In this document: positions 1 to 9,700 of the stretch, piece by piece | Layout of the letters: every line of letters begins with the position of its first letter | Numbering within the stretch: the first letter of the stretch is position 1 | Source of the DNA: Actinoallomurus purpureus | GTDB lineage: Bacteria; Actinomycetota; Actinomycetes; Streptosporangiales; Streptosporangiaceae | NCBI RefSeq assembly: GCF_024055795.1 | Contig: NZ_JAMXMY010000015.1 | Span: 124,001-188,000 of the forward strand | Reading direction: 5' to 3' | Length of the DNA stretch: 64,000 nt | Notes under the pieces: model-generated | What the model was told of the DNA's origin: nothing | Database searches by the model: none | Seen by the model: the letters and a program-made list of their open reading frames with translations, nothing else | Position numbers and translations under genes: made by a program

Positions 1-3000
1 CGGCTCTCCGGTTCCGTGGTCGTCCACTGCTGGACGAACCACTCACGCGCGCTCTCGACCTGCTCGAGCACCCCGAACATGAAGCCGCGGTCCGGCTGTT
101 CGTCGAGCACCGCGTCGAACGCCAGATGCGCCTGGTCGCGCTGCTCGACCTCGGCGCGCAGGCGGGCCAGCCCTTCGGTCGCCCGGGCCTCGGCCACCAC
201 CGGCCTCGCCGGGCGCGGTGCCGCCGGCGTCTCCCGGACCTCGGGCGGTGCCTCGAGGAGCTCCGGCGACGTCTCCTGGAGCAGCAGCTGAGCCTGCTCG
301 AGGTGCTCGACGGGCGCGTTCGCCTCGTCCGTGACGTCCTCGGCGTACGCCCGCCGGTCCACCGGCCCTTCCGAGACGGCGGGCACGAGCTCCGGGCGGG
401 CCGGCGGCACCGGCTCGGTCGCCGGTTCGGGCACGAGCCCGGCACGCCGTTCCCACTCCGCGAGCGGGGTACGGGTCAGCTCCAGCTGCCGGAAATCCAG
501 AGTCCACTCGGGGTTCCGGTGCCAGTCCCGGTACACCTGTTCCCTGGCGTCGACCTGCTCGCGGAGGGCCGCGAGGCCCTCGCGCGCCTCGGCCAGCACC
601 GCGGCGCGCGTCTCCTCGGTCGCGGCCGCCTCCATCTCGGCGCGGAGACGTGTCCTGAGCGACTCCGCGCCGGTCCGGTAGTCGGCGAGCGCGTGCGGGG
701 ACCGCAGGTCCGGGCGTTCCTCCTGGAAGGTCCGATCCAGGGCCTCCCGCGCCTCGGAACGGGCGATCAGGTCCCGGTAGATGGTCATCAGCCGCTCGCG
801 CGCCCGGGCGCTCTCCACCGCCGCCTGCTCGCGCAGCCGGGCCAGCCTGGGCGCGTCGGCCTCCTTCTGGAACTGCTCCCAGCTCTCCCGGTGGGCGCTG
901 CCGAAGGCGTCGCCGCCGGACCGCTCCAGCTCCAGCCACTTCGCCACGTCTCGGTCGCGCGGCCCCATGACCTCGTGCTGGAGCTTCGCCCAGTCGGCCC
1001 GGGCGTCGTTGGAGACCGCCTCGAACGTCGCCTCGGTCATCGTGTACCGTCGCCGCGCCCGGCCGGTGAGCTCGCTCACCGCGGCGGTCAGCTCGTTGAA
1101 CCGGCGGCCCGCCTCGCCGAGCTTCTGCTCGACGGTCGCCTCGAACCGCAGCCGATCGTTCAGCGAGGCGCGGTAGGGCAGGAAGTGGCCCCGGTAGAAA
1201 GCCTCCTCGCGGCTTGTGAGTTCGTCGCCGGACCAGAGACCCTCCTCGGGGCGGCCGACCACGGACCGGTACGCATCGGTCAGGGTCGCGTGGGCGTCCG
1301 CGCGGACCCGCTCGACGTGCTGTTCCGGCCTGCCGGTGCCGTCGAGCGCCTGGTCCACCCGGCGCAGCATCGCCGACAGGCCCGCCTGCTCGTCGAGCCG
1401 CGCGGGCAGTTGCTCGGCCAGGCGCTCGTACGCCGCGGTCAGCTCCTGAACGTGGTTCTCCCAGTCGCGGGCGGTCAGCTCCTCGGGCGGGCGGCCGCCG
1501 AGGAGCCGGGTGCTCTCGGCCCGCAGGTCGGCGCGGAAGCCCTCGATCACCGCCTCGTAGTCGACGCCGTCGCGCTCCGCGCGAGGGCGCTCGGACATCT
1601 CCCGCCAGTACATCTCGTGGTCGCCGACCTCCTCTTGGGCGCGGTCGACCAGGGCGGCCTCGGTCATCCGGGCGCGGAGACGGGCCGTCCAGCGTTCGTC
1701 GAGGTCCCGCAGCGCCGGCCCGAACTCCGCCGCCTGCCGTTCGAAGTCGGCGTACTCGACCGTGCGCGTCTCCCGGCCGTCCGGGAGGGTCCGCGTACGG
1801 GCCTCGAACTCCGCGCCGTACTGCGTCCGCAGGTCCCGCGCCTGGTCGGAGGCGGTGTCCAGACCCGCTGCCTCCGCGGTGCGCCGGAAGTGGAGGTCGG
1901 CCTCGTGTTCGAGCTCCAGCCGGGTGGGCAGGCCCCGCAACAGCTCGACGGCGCGCGCGTTGGCCTCCGTGTGGAACAGGTCCCAGACCCCGGGGCCGCT
2001 TTCGCGAGGCCGGCCGACGTAGTCGGCGAGGGCCTCCGTGGTCACGCGGCGCGTGCTCCCCCTGACCTCGCGCCTCGCGAGCAGGCGGTCCATCTGCGCA
2101 CGCTCGATCCGGAGTCGTCGCGCCGCCTCTTTGACGGTCAGGCGCTGCGTCGGCCCGTCGCCGCGGACGTGCTCGGCGAGGGCGTCCACGGGTACGCGGC
2201 GCGTGGCCCCGGTCGTCACCGACCTGACCTTGCCGCCGTCGAGCAGGCTCTCCATCTCCGCAGGGCCGACCCGAAGGCGTAGCGCCGCCTCCCGTACGGT
2301 GAGGAACTGCGCCGGCCCCTCGTCCACCCGCTCGCCGTTGATGCCGAGCCGCTCGGCGATGCGGCGCACGTCGGCCTCGGTCTCGGCGAGGAACCGCGCC
2401 CGCAGCCGCGCCTCCTCGGCCGGCGAGTACCGCGCGTCCGTCGCGACCGCGTCGAACTCCTCCTCCGCGCTCATGCGCACCGAGGAGACCGCGGCCTCCA
2501 GCTCGAGCTGATCGTGCAGCCCCTCGACCAGGTCATCGAACCGCTGCTGGAACTGCTCCCGGGTCAGCTCGCCCTTCACGTAGCGGTCGAACTCCGGCTT
2601 CCAGCGCGCGTCGAACCGGTCCCGGACCTCGAACGTCCACGGCCGCGTCCTGTCGGCGTCGAGGCGCGCCTGCTCGCGGATCAGCCGGTCGGTCACCGCG
2701 GGGATGTTCAGTCCGTGGTCGCTGCCGTACAGCCGGGACTCCAGCACGTCGGCCAGGTGCTCCTCAAAGGGCCGGACCTCTTCCCCCTGGTCCTGGGCCC
2801 GGTGGTGCTCGGCACGGGCCGTGCGGTATCCCTCGGCGACCGCCTCCACGAGGTCGTCCGGCACGCCCGCCTTCCGCGCCCAGCCCTCCGGCTCCGAAGC
2901 CTGGTCCCGTCGCAGCAGCAGCTCGGCCACCTCGTGCGGTGACCCGGAGTATTCGTGAGTCTCGAAGACCGTCTCGAGCTTGGCGGTGAGCCGCTGCTGC

Positions 3001-5822
3001 AGCGTCGCGGGCCGGTCGACCAGCGCCTGTCCCCCGAGCACTCTCCGAGGCGGGTTCGCCCGCTCTTTCTCGTCCTCGGCGAGAGCGGCGCGATAGGCCT
3101 CGGTGACGGGCCGGGTGAGGTCGTCGGGGAACCTCGCCTCGCGGAGGCGGATTCCCGGGTCGGCGTTCGCCCCCCGGTCTGGCACGCCGTGCGTGTTCGA
3201 CTCGTGGTACGCGGCGATGGTCGCGTCGACCTGGTCGTCGGCCGCCCGCTGCTGCCGGTACCGGCGGTCCTCCTCCTGGAGCCGCCCGAAGCGCCGGCCG
3301 TTCTCCTCCACGGGCCGCCCGGTGGAGCGTGGGTCATCGTCCTCGGGCCGCCCGGCGTACCGCTCCCTCCACTCCGCCTCGCCCGCGTGCAGCCGTTCCG
3401 TCGCCGCCGGATCGGCGGGGTCGAACCCGAAGTTCGGCGTGACGTCCTCGCGCCCGAGGGCCTCCAGGTCCACCAGGACGTCATCCGGCCGATGGCCCGC
3501 GGGCGGCGGGTCGTCCGACATGAGGTGTTCGCGCCCGGGCGCCGGGGGCGGGTCCTGCGCGGCTCCGTCGTGCCGCGCCGACTCCGCCGACGTGGACTCC
3601 GTCCGTACGGGCGACGGGGGCGCCTCGGTGGCGGAGGTGTTCGCCTCGCGCGGCGTCGTGAGCGATTCTCCCTCGTCGGGAACGTCCTCCACGGTCGCGC
3701 GCCGGTCCACCCGCCCCTGCGGTGCCGGCTCCGGGGTGTCGCGCACGGGACCCCGGCCGGTGGCCGGGGGCGGGTTCTGCGACCGCTCGCCGGGCTCCGC
3801 AGCCTTGGGCGTGGAGCCGGTCTCGGTGGGTACGGGCGTGGGCGGCGTCTCCGATTCGGGCCGCGGACCGGTGCCCGTGGACGTGCCCGGACCTCTGCCG
3901 GGCTGCGGCCCGGCCGCCCGCTCACCGGACGCGGGCGAGCTTCCGGACTCCGTCCGGACCGGCACGGCGGGCGGCTTCGTAAGCGGCTCGGCGGACGGCT
4001 CCGTCTGCGCCCCGGAATCACCCGTACGCGTCGTCGTCTCGTTCGGCCGTACGGTCTCGGGCGCCGCGCCGACGCCGCCGGGGGGCGCGTTCCGTACGGA
4101 TGTGGGCGGCTCGGTGGTGCGGGGGTCCGGTTCCGATCGCGGTGGCGTCCCGGGCGGTGTCGTCGACGTGGTCTGCGGCCGGGACGGCGGCACCTCGTTA
4201 TGCGAGGGCACCGGCACGTCGGGTTCCGGCGTCGTGAGGTTCCGCGAGGCGAGCGGTTCGGCGGGCGACGTCAGGTCCGAGCGGGGCGCGAGGCTCTCCA
4301 CCGGGGGCACGGGATCCGGGCGGGATTCAAGGTTCTCCGGCAGCGGGGTGAGCCGTGGGGAACGTGCCGGGTTCGGCGCGGGGGGCTCCGGCCGTACCGG
4401 CTGAGTGGTGATCGGCGTGTGCTCGGACACCGAGGCCGGGACGGGCGGCGGGAGCGACGCGCGGTTCTCGCCGATCGGGAGGGGGCTCTCGGAGAGCGCC
4501 GGATCGACGGACTGCGGGAGGTTACGGCTCGGCGACGGGGGCGGGACCTCGCCGAAGGGCTCCGGGCCGTGGGAACCGTTAAAGGTCAGCGGGTCTTCCA
4601 GGCCGGTCCGCAGGATCGGGTCGTTCTCCCCGACCGTACCGATCCGCTCGGGAGGCTCGACGGTCGTCGGACGTGACGGCGGCGAGGGACGCGTGCTCTG
4701 CGGCGGCGGCACCTCCAGGGAGGACTCCGGCACGGGCGTCGGCCGTCCGCCGCCCGGACCGCCGGGGCCGAATTCATTGCCGGGTTCGGGCTCGGGGGGA
4801 GGGTCGCCGAGGCGCTCCTCCGCGATCAGCTCGGAGATACCGCCGCCGATCTTCTGCGTGCGGTAGCCGCCGACGCCCAGATGGACGCCCCGGGTGATCG
4901 CGCCGAACGCGGCGCCGCCGATGCCGCCGCCGACGATCATCATCGGGTCGAAGTGCCAGTAGCCCTCCACGAGCCCGGGCGCCAGCGTCCCGGCGATGCC
5001 CGAGCCCACCCCCATCTTCACGAAGTCGCCGCCGATGTTCTTCAGCTCGGTGACGATGTTGGTGTCGAGGTACTTCTTGAAATTGTCGCCAACGAGCCCG
5101 TCGAACCACTTGCCCAGGCCACTGAGCCCGGCGCCGGTGCCGCGGATTCCGAGATCCGCGAGGGCGCCACCGACCGCGCCCTCGACCACCCAGGTCCCGT
5201 TGATCGGCTGGTTCGGGTCGCCGTATCCGAGCGCGGTGGAGATCAGGCTCGCCGCCATCATGATCAGCGCGCCGATGGACGCCTGGATCGCGGTCGGCAC
5301 GATGAACTCGATGAGTCCCGCCAGCCGCTGCAGGATCATCGTCAGGCTCAGGCGCGCGGTGTTGTACGCGACCGCCTCTTCGCCCAGGGTGGCCCCGCCG
5401 GTGAAGAAGGCCATCGCCGACATGATCGCGAGCTGGATCTGCATCGCGATCAGCGTCGAGACGATCTGGATCTGCGCCTGGCCGAGGCTCCGCGCCCAGC
5501 TGCCGAACTGCGCCGCCGCGGCCAGGGCGCCGTCCCTGATCTCGTCGATGTGGCTGCCGTAGCCGTTCGAGCCCATGAGCTCCCGGAGCATCGCCTTGTA
5601 CTGGGCGATGACCTCGTCGGGCAGCGCGCCGTCGACCTTGGCCAGCGTGTCCTCGATGAGCTGCGTCAGGCCCTCCAGCTCGGCCGCCAGGTCTTCCGGG
5701 GCTTGGGCGAGGCCGAAGATCTGCCCGGGATTGGCCTCGGGCGGTGCCATCCCCATCAGGAACTCGAACAGCCGGCGATCGTCCTCGTTGAAGACGAATC
5801 CGCCCCACGGCTCATCGGACAC
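1..5822 (-). CDS. Giant WXG100-like type VII secretion effector-type protein (3' end outside window)
   Basis: The minus-strand frame is open from GTG 5822 to the left edge, 1940 codons without a stop. GGGAG about 12 bases upstream is the likely ribosome site, and the preceding gene stops 9 bases before the start. Residues 1-290 are helical with hydrophobic stretches and resemble the CpnT-like WXG100 N-terminal region of actinobacterial polymorphic toxins. About 344-774 is Pro/Ser/Thr/Glu-rich, and the rest is charged and helical. About 1168-1215 and 1221-1265 are two consecutive excisionase/MerR-like helix-turn-helix units (LTVREAALRLR and LTVKEAARRLR). First gene of the distal T7SS cluster, so probably a secreted substrate whose C-terminal activity lies beyond the window. 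Family assignment is inferred from architecture; no toxin domain is visible. Confidence 0.8.
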   Translation of the reverse strand, partial: MSDEPWGGFVFNEDDRRLFEFLMGMAPPEANPGQIFGLAQAPEDLAAELEGLTQLIEDTLAKVDGALPDEVIAQYKAMLRELMGSNGYGSHIDEIRDGALAAAAQFGSWARSLGQAQIQIVSTLIAMQIQLAIMSAMAFFTGGATLGEEAVAYNTARLSLTMILQRLAGLIEFIVPTAIQASIGALIMMAASLISTALGYGDPNQPINGTWVVEGAVGGALADLGIRGTGAGLSGLGKWFDGLVGDNFKKYLDTNIVTELKNIGGDFVKMGVGSGIAGTLAPGLVEGYWHFDPMMIVGGGIGGAAFGAITRGVHLGVGGYRTQKIGGGISELIAEERLGDPPPEPEPGNEFGPGGPGGGRPTPVPESSLEVPPPQSTRPSPPSRPTTVEPPERIGTVGENDPILRTGLEDPLTFNGSHGPEPFGEVPPPSPSRNLPQSVDPALSESPLPIGENRASLPPPVPASVSEHTPITTQPVRPEPPAPNPARSPRLTPLPENLESRPDPVPPVESLAPRSDLTSPAEPLASRNLTTPEPDVPVPSHNEVPPSRPQTTSTTPPGTPPRSEPDPRTTEPPTSVRNAPPGGVGAAPETVRPNETTTRTGDSGAQTEPSAEPLTKPPAVPVRTESGSSPASGERAAGPQPGRGPGTSTGTGPRPESETPPTPVPTETGSTPKAAEPGERSQNPPPATGRGPVRDTPEPAPQGRVDRRATVEDVPDEGESLTTPREANTSATEAPPSPVRTESTSAESARHDGAAQDPPPAPGREHLMSDDPPPAGHRPDDVLVDLEALGREDVTPNFGFDPADPAATERLHAGEAEWRERYAGRPEDDDPRSTGRPVEENGRRFGRLQEEDRRYRQQRAADDQVDATIAAYHESNTHGVPDRGANADPGIRLREARFPDDLTRPVTEAYRAALAEDEKERANPPRRVLGGQALVDRPATLQQRLTAKLETVFETHEYSGSPHEVAELLLRRDQASEPEGWARKAGVPDDLVEAVAEGYRTARAEHHRAQDQGEEVRPFEEHLADVLESRLYGSDHGLNIPAVTDRLIREQARLDADRTRPWTFEVRDRFDARWKPEFDRYVKGELTREQFQQRFDDLVEGLHDQLELEAAVSSVRMSAEEEFDAVATDARYSPAEEARLRARFLAETEADVRRIAERLGINGERVDEGPAQFLTVREAALRLRVGPAEMESLLDGGKVRSVTTGATRRVPVDALAEHVRGDGPTQRLTVKEAARRLRIERAQMDRLLARREVRGSTRRVTTEALADYVGRPRESGPGVWDLFHTEANARAVELLRGLPTRLELEHEADLHFRRTAEAAGLDTASDQARDLRTQYGAEFEARTRTLPDGRETRTVEYADFERQAAEFGPALRDLDERWTARLRARMTEAALVDRAQEEVGDHEMYWREMSERPRAERDGVDYEAVIEGFRADLRAESTRLLGGRPPEELTARDWENHVQELTAAYERLAEQLPARLDEQAGLSAMLRRVDQALDGTGRPEQHVERVRADAHATLTDAYRSVVGRPEEGLWSGDELTSREEAFYRGHFLPYRASLNDRLRFEATVEQKLGEAGRRFNELTAAVSELTGRARRRYTMTEATFEAVSNDARADWAKLQHEVMGPRDRDVAKWLELERSGGDAFGSAHRESWEQFQKEADAPRLARLREQAAVESARARERLMTIYRDLIARSEAREALDRTFQEERPDLRSPHALADYRTGAESLRTRLRAEMEAAATEETRAAVLAEAREGLAALREQVDAREQVYRDWHRNPEWTLDFRQLELTRTPLAEWERRAGLVPEPATEPVPPARPELVPAVSEGPVDRRAYAEDVTDEANAPVEHLEQAQLLLQETSPELLEAPPEVRETPAAPRPARPVVAEARATEGLARLRAEVEQRDQAHLAFDAVLDEQPDRGFMFGVLEQVESAREWFVQQWTTTEPES

Positions 5823-5831
5823 GGTCGGCGT

Positions 5832-6194
5832 CTACTCCCTGCCGCCGGAGCCACCCGGCGTCCGCCAGCCGCCCCGACTGTTGGCGTCCTGGACGGCCGT
5901 GAGCGCCCGGAACTGCTGGTTCAGGACGCTCCTCTGGTTCGTCCGCAGCCCCATCGGGACGGCCAGCAGGAGCCGGCTCGCCGCCTCGGTGCCCGTGGCG
6001 ATCTGGTCGACCAGCTGCATCGCGGCCCGTTTGGCCGGGACCCCGAAGGCTTGGTCGTTGCCGAAGAGATCGAAGTTGACGCCGTTACGGAACCGCTCAG
6101 CCATGTTGTAGACGTAGTTCCCGAGGTACTCCATGGCCTCGACGGCCGCTTCGGCCTTCGCCGGGTCCGCCGTGAATTTGCCCGTCTCACCCAT
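5832..6194 (-). CDS. Small helical T7SS-linked protein
   Basis: 120 residues, acidic and helical, starting MGETGKF. It overlaps the upstream YbaB-type gene by 8 bases and is followed after 9 bases by the giant effector, so all three are probably one transcript with coupled translation. A central stretch around VNFDLFGNDQAFGVPAKRAA and the C-terminal RSVLNQQFRALTAVQD look structured; the tail is Gly-rich. No WXG motif and no signal peptide. It may be a helical partner or chaperone for the giant protein downstream, since small helical proteins often precede large WXG100-like effectors. The function is not known. Confidence 0.7.
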   Translation of the reverse strand: MGETGKFTADPAKAEAAVEAMEYLGNYVYNMAERFRNGVNFDLFGNDQAFGVPAKRAAMQLVDQIATGTEAASRLLLAVPMGLRTNQRSVLNQQFRALTAVQDANSRGGWRTPGGSGGRE

Positions 6195-6654
6195 CGTTGC
6201 CGTCCTCCACTATCTCGTCGCGCAGGTTCGCGGACGGCCTGCCGCCGCGTGCGGTGCCCCGTCCGCGCCGCCCGGCTGCCAGGGCCGACCCGAAGATCTC
6301 CTCGAAGTCGATCTTGAAGCCGGGGAGGCCGTCGGCGTCGTCGGCGGGCGGGGTCAGCGCGGAGAAGGTATCGATCACCCGCCGTGCCATGGTCGCCCGG
6401 CCCTTGTTCGCGGCCTCGACGATCGAGGCGGCCAGCTGCGACGCCTCCATCGTCCGGAAGTTCTCGTCCAGGAACTTGACCCGCTGCAGCTCGCCCTGCG
6501 GGCCGACGGTCACCTCCACCGAGCGGTCCTTGGACCGCGCGGTCGATGACGAGCTGCTCAGGTCGGCCCGAGCCCGGGCCACCGCCGCCCTGGTCGACTC
6601 GAGGCGCTCCCTCGCCTCCGCGAGGCGCCTCTCCATCGACTCTTCGGTCTCCAT
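6187..6654 (-). CDS. YbaB/EbfC-family protein of the T7SS locus
   Basis: 155 residues from ATG 6654, preceded by GGAGGAGAACGG. An N-terminal coiled coil (MERRLAEARERLESTRAAVA) leads into the YbaB-type core with VEVTVGPQGELQRVKF and a second helix with IVEAANKGRATM. YbaB-family proteins form dimers and bind DNA as nucleoid-associated proteins; paralogues commonly sit inside actinobacterial ESX-like loci, where their role is unclear. The C-terminal extension (about 105-155) is Arg/Gly-rich and is not part of the usual 100-110-residue family length. A longer reading from 6774 exists but overlaps the upstream gene's end and lacks a ribosome site, so the internal ATG is preferred. Confidence 0.8.
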   Translation of the reverse strand: METEESMERRLAEARERLESTRAAVARARADLSSSSSTARSKDRSVEVTVGPQGELQRVKFLDENFRTMEASQLAASIVEAANKGRATMARRVIDTFSALTPPADDADGLPGFKIDFEEIFGSALAAGRRGRGTARGGRPSANLRDEIVEDGNDG

Positions 6655-6707
6655 CGTCCGTTCTCCTCCCCTGTACCGGGCCACCATCGGGCCCGGCTCC
6701 GCAGTGC

Positions 6708-9700
6708 TCAGCCGATGACGGCCGGCGCTCCGCCTTCGTCCGTGCCCCAGACGTCCTCTTCCTCCGGCACCCATGCCTCGCGCTCTCGGTCGCCGCTCTC
6801 CGTCTGGCGGCGATCCTCGCCTCCCCCGTACGGGTTGTAGGCGGAGCTGGTGGGAGTGCGGCTTCCCCCCGGCACCGTCTCCTCGTAGCCGCGGCCCCTG
6901 CGAGCGCGCCGGCCGAGGGACCCGCCGTCCGCGGGGATGATCTCCTCGTCCTCGTAGACCTGACGCACCCGTTCGCTGTTGCCGTTCTTGTCACCGCCAC
7001 CCATGCCGCCCATGCCACCCATCCCGCCCATCATCGGCCCCCCTGCCCCTCCGGCGGGCATACCGCCGGTGGTGGTCCCGTCGATGCGCGTGGCGGGCGG
7101 CAGCACTCCGCCGGACTGGCCGACCGGGAAGGCGGTGGGGTTCGCGGCCTGGCTGCCGAGCGCCGCGGAGGGAGCGCCCAGTGGGCTCCCCGAACTCGGC
7201 AGGTCGTGCAGGGCGGCCTCGTAGGAGGCCGTCGCACCGTTGCCGAGGGGCGTCCCCGCGTACGGAAGCGACGCGCCTCCGTGGTCGAGCGGGGTCGTGA
7301 TGGTCTGGCCGTTCGGCTCGTGGGTGACCGCGGTGCCCGTGTTCGGGTTGACCGTGGTGTAGCTGCCGTCCGGGTAGCGGGTCGTGACGGTCCCGTCGGG
7401 GTTCACCGTGCTCTGACTGCCGTCCGGGTTGGTCAGCGTGTGGCCGTGGGTCAGGTGGTCGGTGGTGGTCGACCCGTCCGGGTGGGTCGTCGTCTCCAGG
7501 CCCGTGTGCGGGTTGACGGTCGTCGAGCTGCCGTCGCTGTAGTCGGTGGTGATGGTGCCGTCGGGGTTCAGGGTCGAGTGGCTCTGGACCTGGCCGGGCT
7601 GGAGATGCCCCGGCTGCGAGTCGAAGCCGACCCCGTTGTGGTCGCCGTAGACGGTGGTGAGGCTGCCGTCGGGGTTCTGAACCACGTGGTTGTTCAGCTG
7701 CGAGGGTTGCAGCTGCGACCCCGGCTGCACGATCTCGTGGGACCCCGGCTGCAGGTACTGCTTGGCGATGTCCTTCTGCTGCTGGTCGTACTGCTTCTTG
7801 GCCTCGTCCTGCTGCTGCTTCTGCAGCTGCTCCTGTTTCCGCTCCTGCGCCTGCTGATCCTGGCGCTGCTGGTCGTACTGCTTCTTGGCCTCGTCCTGCT
7901 GCTGCTTCTGCAGCTCCTCCTGTTTCCGCTCCTGCGCCTGCTGATCCTGGCGCTGCTCCTCGTACTGCTTTCTGGCCTCGTCCTGCTGCTGCTTCTGCAG
8001 CTGCTCCTGCTTCTTCTCCTGCTCCTCCTGGTGCTTCTGCTGCTCTTGGTACTGCTTCTTCTGCTCGTCCTGTTGCTGCTGCTGTTGCCTCTGCTGGTCC
8101 TGGTACTGCTTCCTGGCCTCGTCCTGCTGCTGCTTCTGCAGCTCCTCCTGCTTCCTCTCCTGCTCCTCCTGGTGTTTCTGGTCCTCCTTCCGCATTTGCA
8201 TCTGCAGCGCCATCTGCTGCTCGTTCTGCTGCTTGGCCTCGTCCTGCTGCCGCTTCTGCAGCTCCTCCTGCTTCCTCTCCTGCTCCTCCTGCTTCCTCTG
8301 CTGGTCCTCGTACTGCTTCTTCTGCTCGTCCTGCTGCTCCTTCTGTTGCCTCTGCTGCTCCTGGTACTGCTGCCTGGCCTCGTCCTGCTGCTGCTTCTGC
8401 TCCTTCTTCTGCTCGTCCTCGACCTCCTTCTGGTGTTTCTTGTCCTCGTCGCGTTCCTTCTTCTGCTCGTCCTCCAGCTCCTTCTGGTGCTTCAGGTCCG
8501 CGTCGCGCTGCTGCTTCTGCTCGTCCTCGATCTCCTTCTGGTGCTTCAGGTCCGCGTCGCGCTGCTGCTTCTGCTCCTCCTCCATCTCATGCTGGTGCTG
8601 CAGATCTTCCTTGCGCCACTGCTCTTGCTTCTTGTTCCAGTCGTCCTGGTTCTTCTTGGCGTCCGCGGCGGCCTTATCCGCCTTGTCCTGCGCGGCCTGC
8701 GCCTTGTCGGCCTGGAGGTCCGCGGCGAGGTTGACGTTGACGGTCGTGAGCTTGGGGATGCTGTCGGGAACATCGGTCCAGGAGTTATGGATGGCGCGCA
8801 GCGCCTCTTGGGCGGCCTTTCCCAGGTAGTCGTTCGTGGAATCCTGCCAGCGTTTGATGGCCTCCTCACCGATCGCCTTCCACGTGGTTTTGGAGTTCAG
8901 GGGGCCGTAATTCTTCGCACCGATTGTCGTCGTCGCGTCACCGCTCCACCCATCCTCATCGATCTGGTTCCAACTGCTATAAGACTCGTAGCCGTAGGTC
9001 TCGTGCCACCGGACCTTGGTGATGTTGTTCAGCCAGATCTGGTCGGTGATGTCGAACAGAATGTCATACAACCACCGAAGCGGGTTACCCAACCGGAGCG
9101 CCCAGTCACTCCAGACCCAATAGAGATTCTCGATCGCCTTCTGGAAACCCGACTTCGCATTCAACAGGTTCACGGCAACTTTGGAACCACCAAAACCACC
9201 GATCGGAAGAGCATCCGTATAATTCTGATAGTTGATGCCCAGTTGGTGGATGATGTCCCAGAAGACGCCGGCCGCCTGTCCGCGCCAAGCGGCGTCCTCC
9301 GATCCCAGCGCGTCCTCCCACTGCTGGATCGTCGCCCTGGCGTTGAAGAAGAAGAGCGCCGCCCGGTTGAAAGCCAGCGCGGCCTTATCGAAGGACTTGA
9401 GATCGACGGCGTCGTTGTCGTCGACGGCCACGTCGTTGAAGGAGAAGCCCTGGGTGGTGTACGGCTCGTACATCAGTTTTTCGAGCGCGAGGCCACCGCC
9501 GTAGCTGTACTGGGCGAGCGGCGCGGAGTTCCATCCCGGGAAACCGTCCGGCATGAGGTGCGATCCTGCCCCGAACGTCCCCCCGAGGGAAACACCCCCG
9601 TGCGGGATGGTGTGTGCCGAATCGGTGCCGAGCAGGGTGATGCGCGCCCTGCGCATGTGCACTTCCGTTCCCTTGGACAGGGTACTGGCCGACGAGTCGT

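Noticed and set aside
126-4676. Long plus-strand frames opposite the giant effector gene
   Set aside because: Arg/Gly/Pro/Leu-rich composition typical of GC-rich shadows; the minus frame is continuously open with sensible domains.
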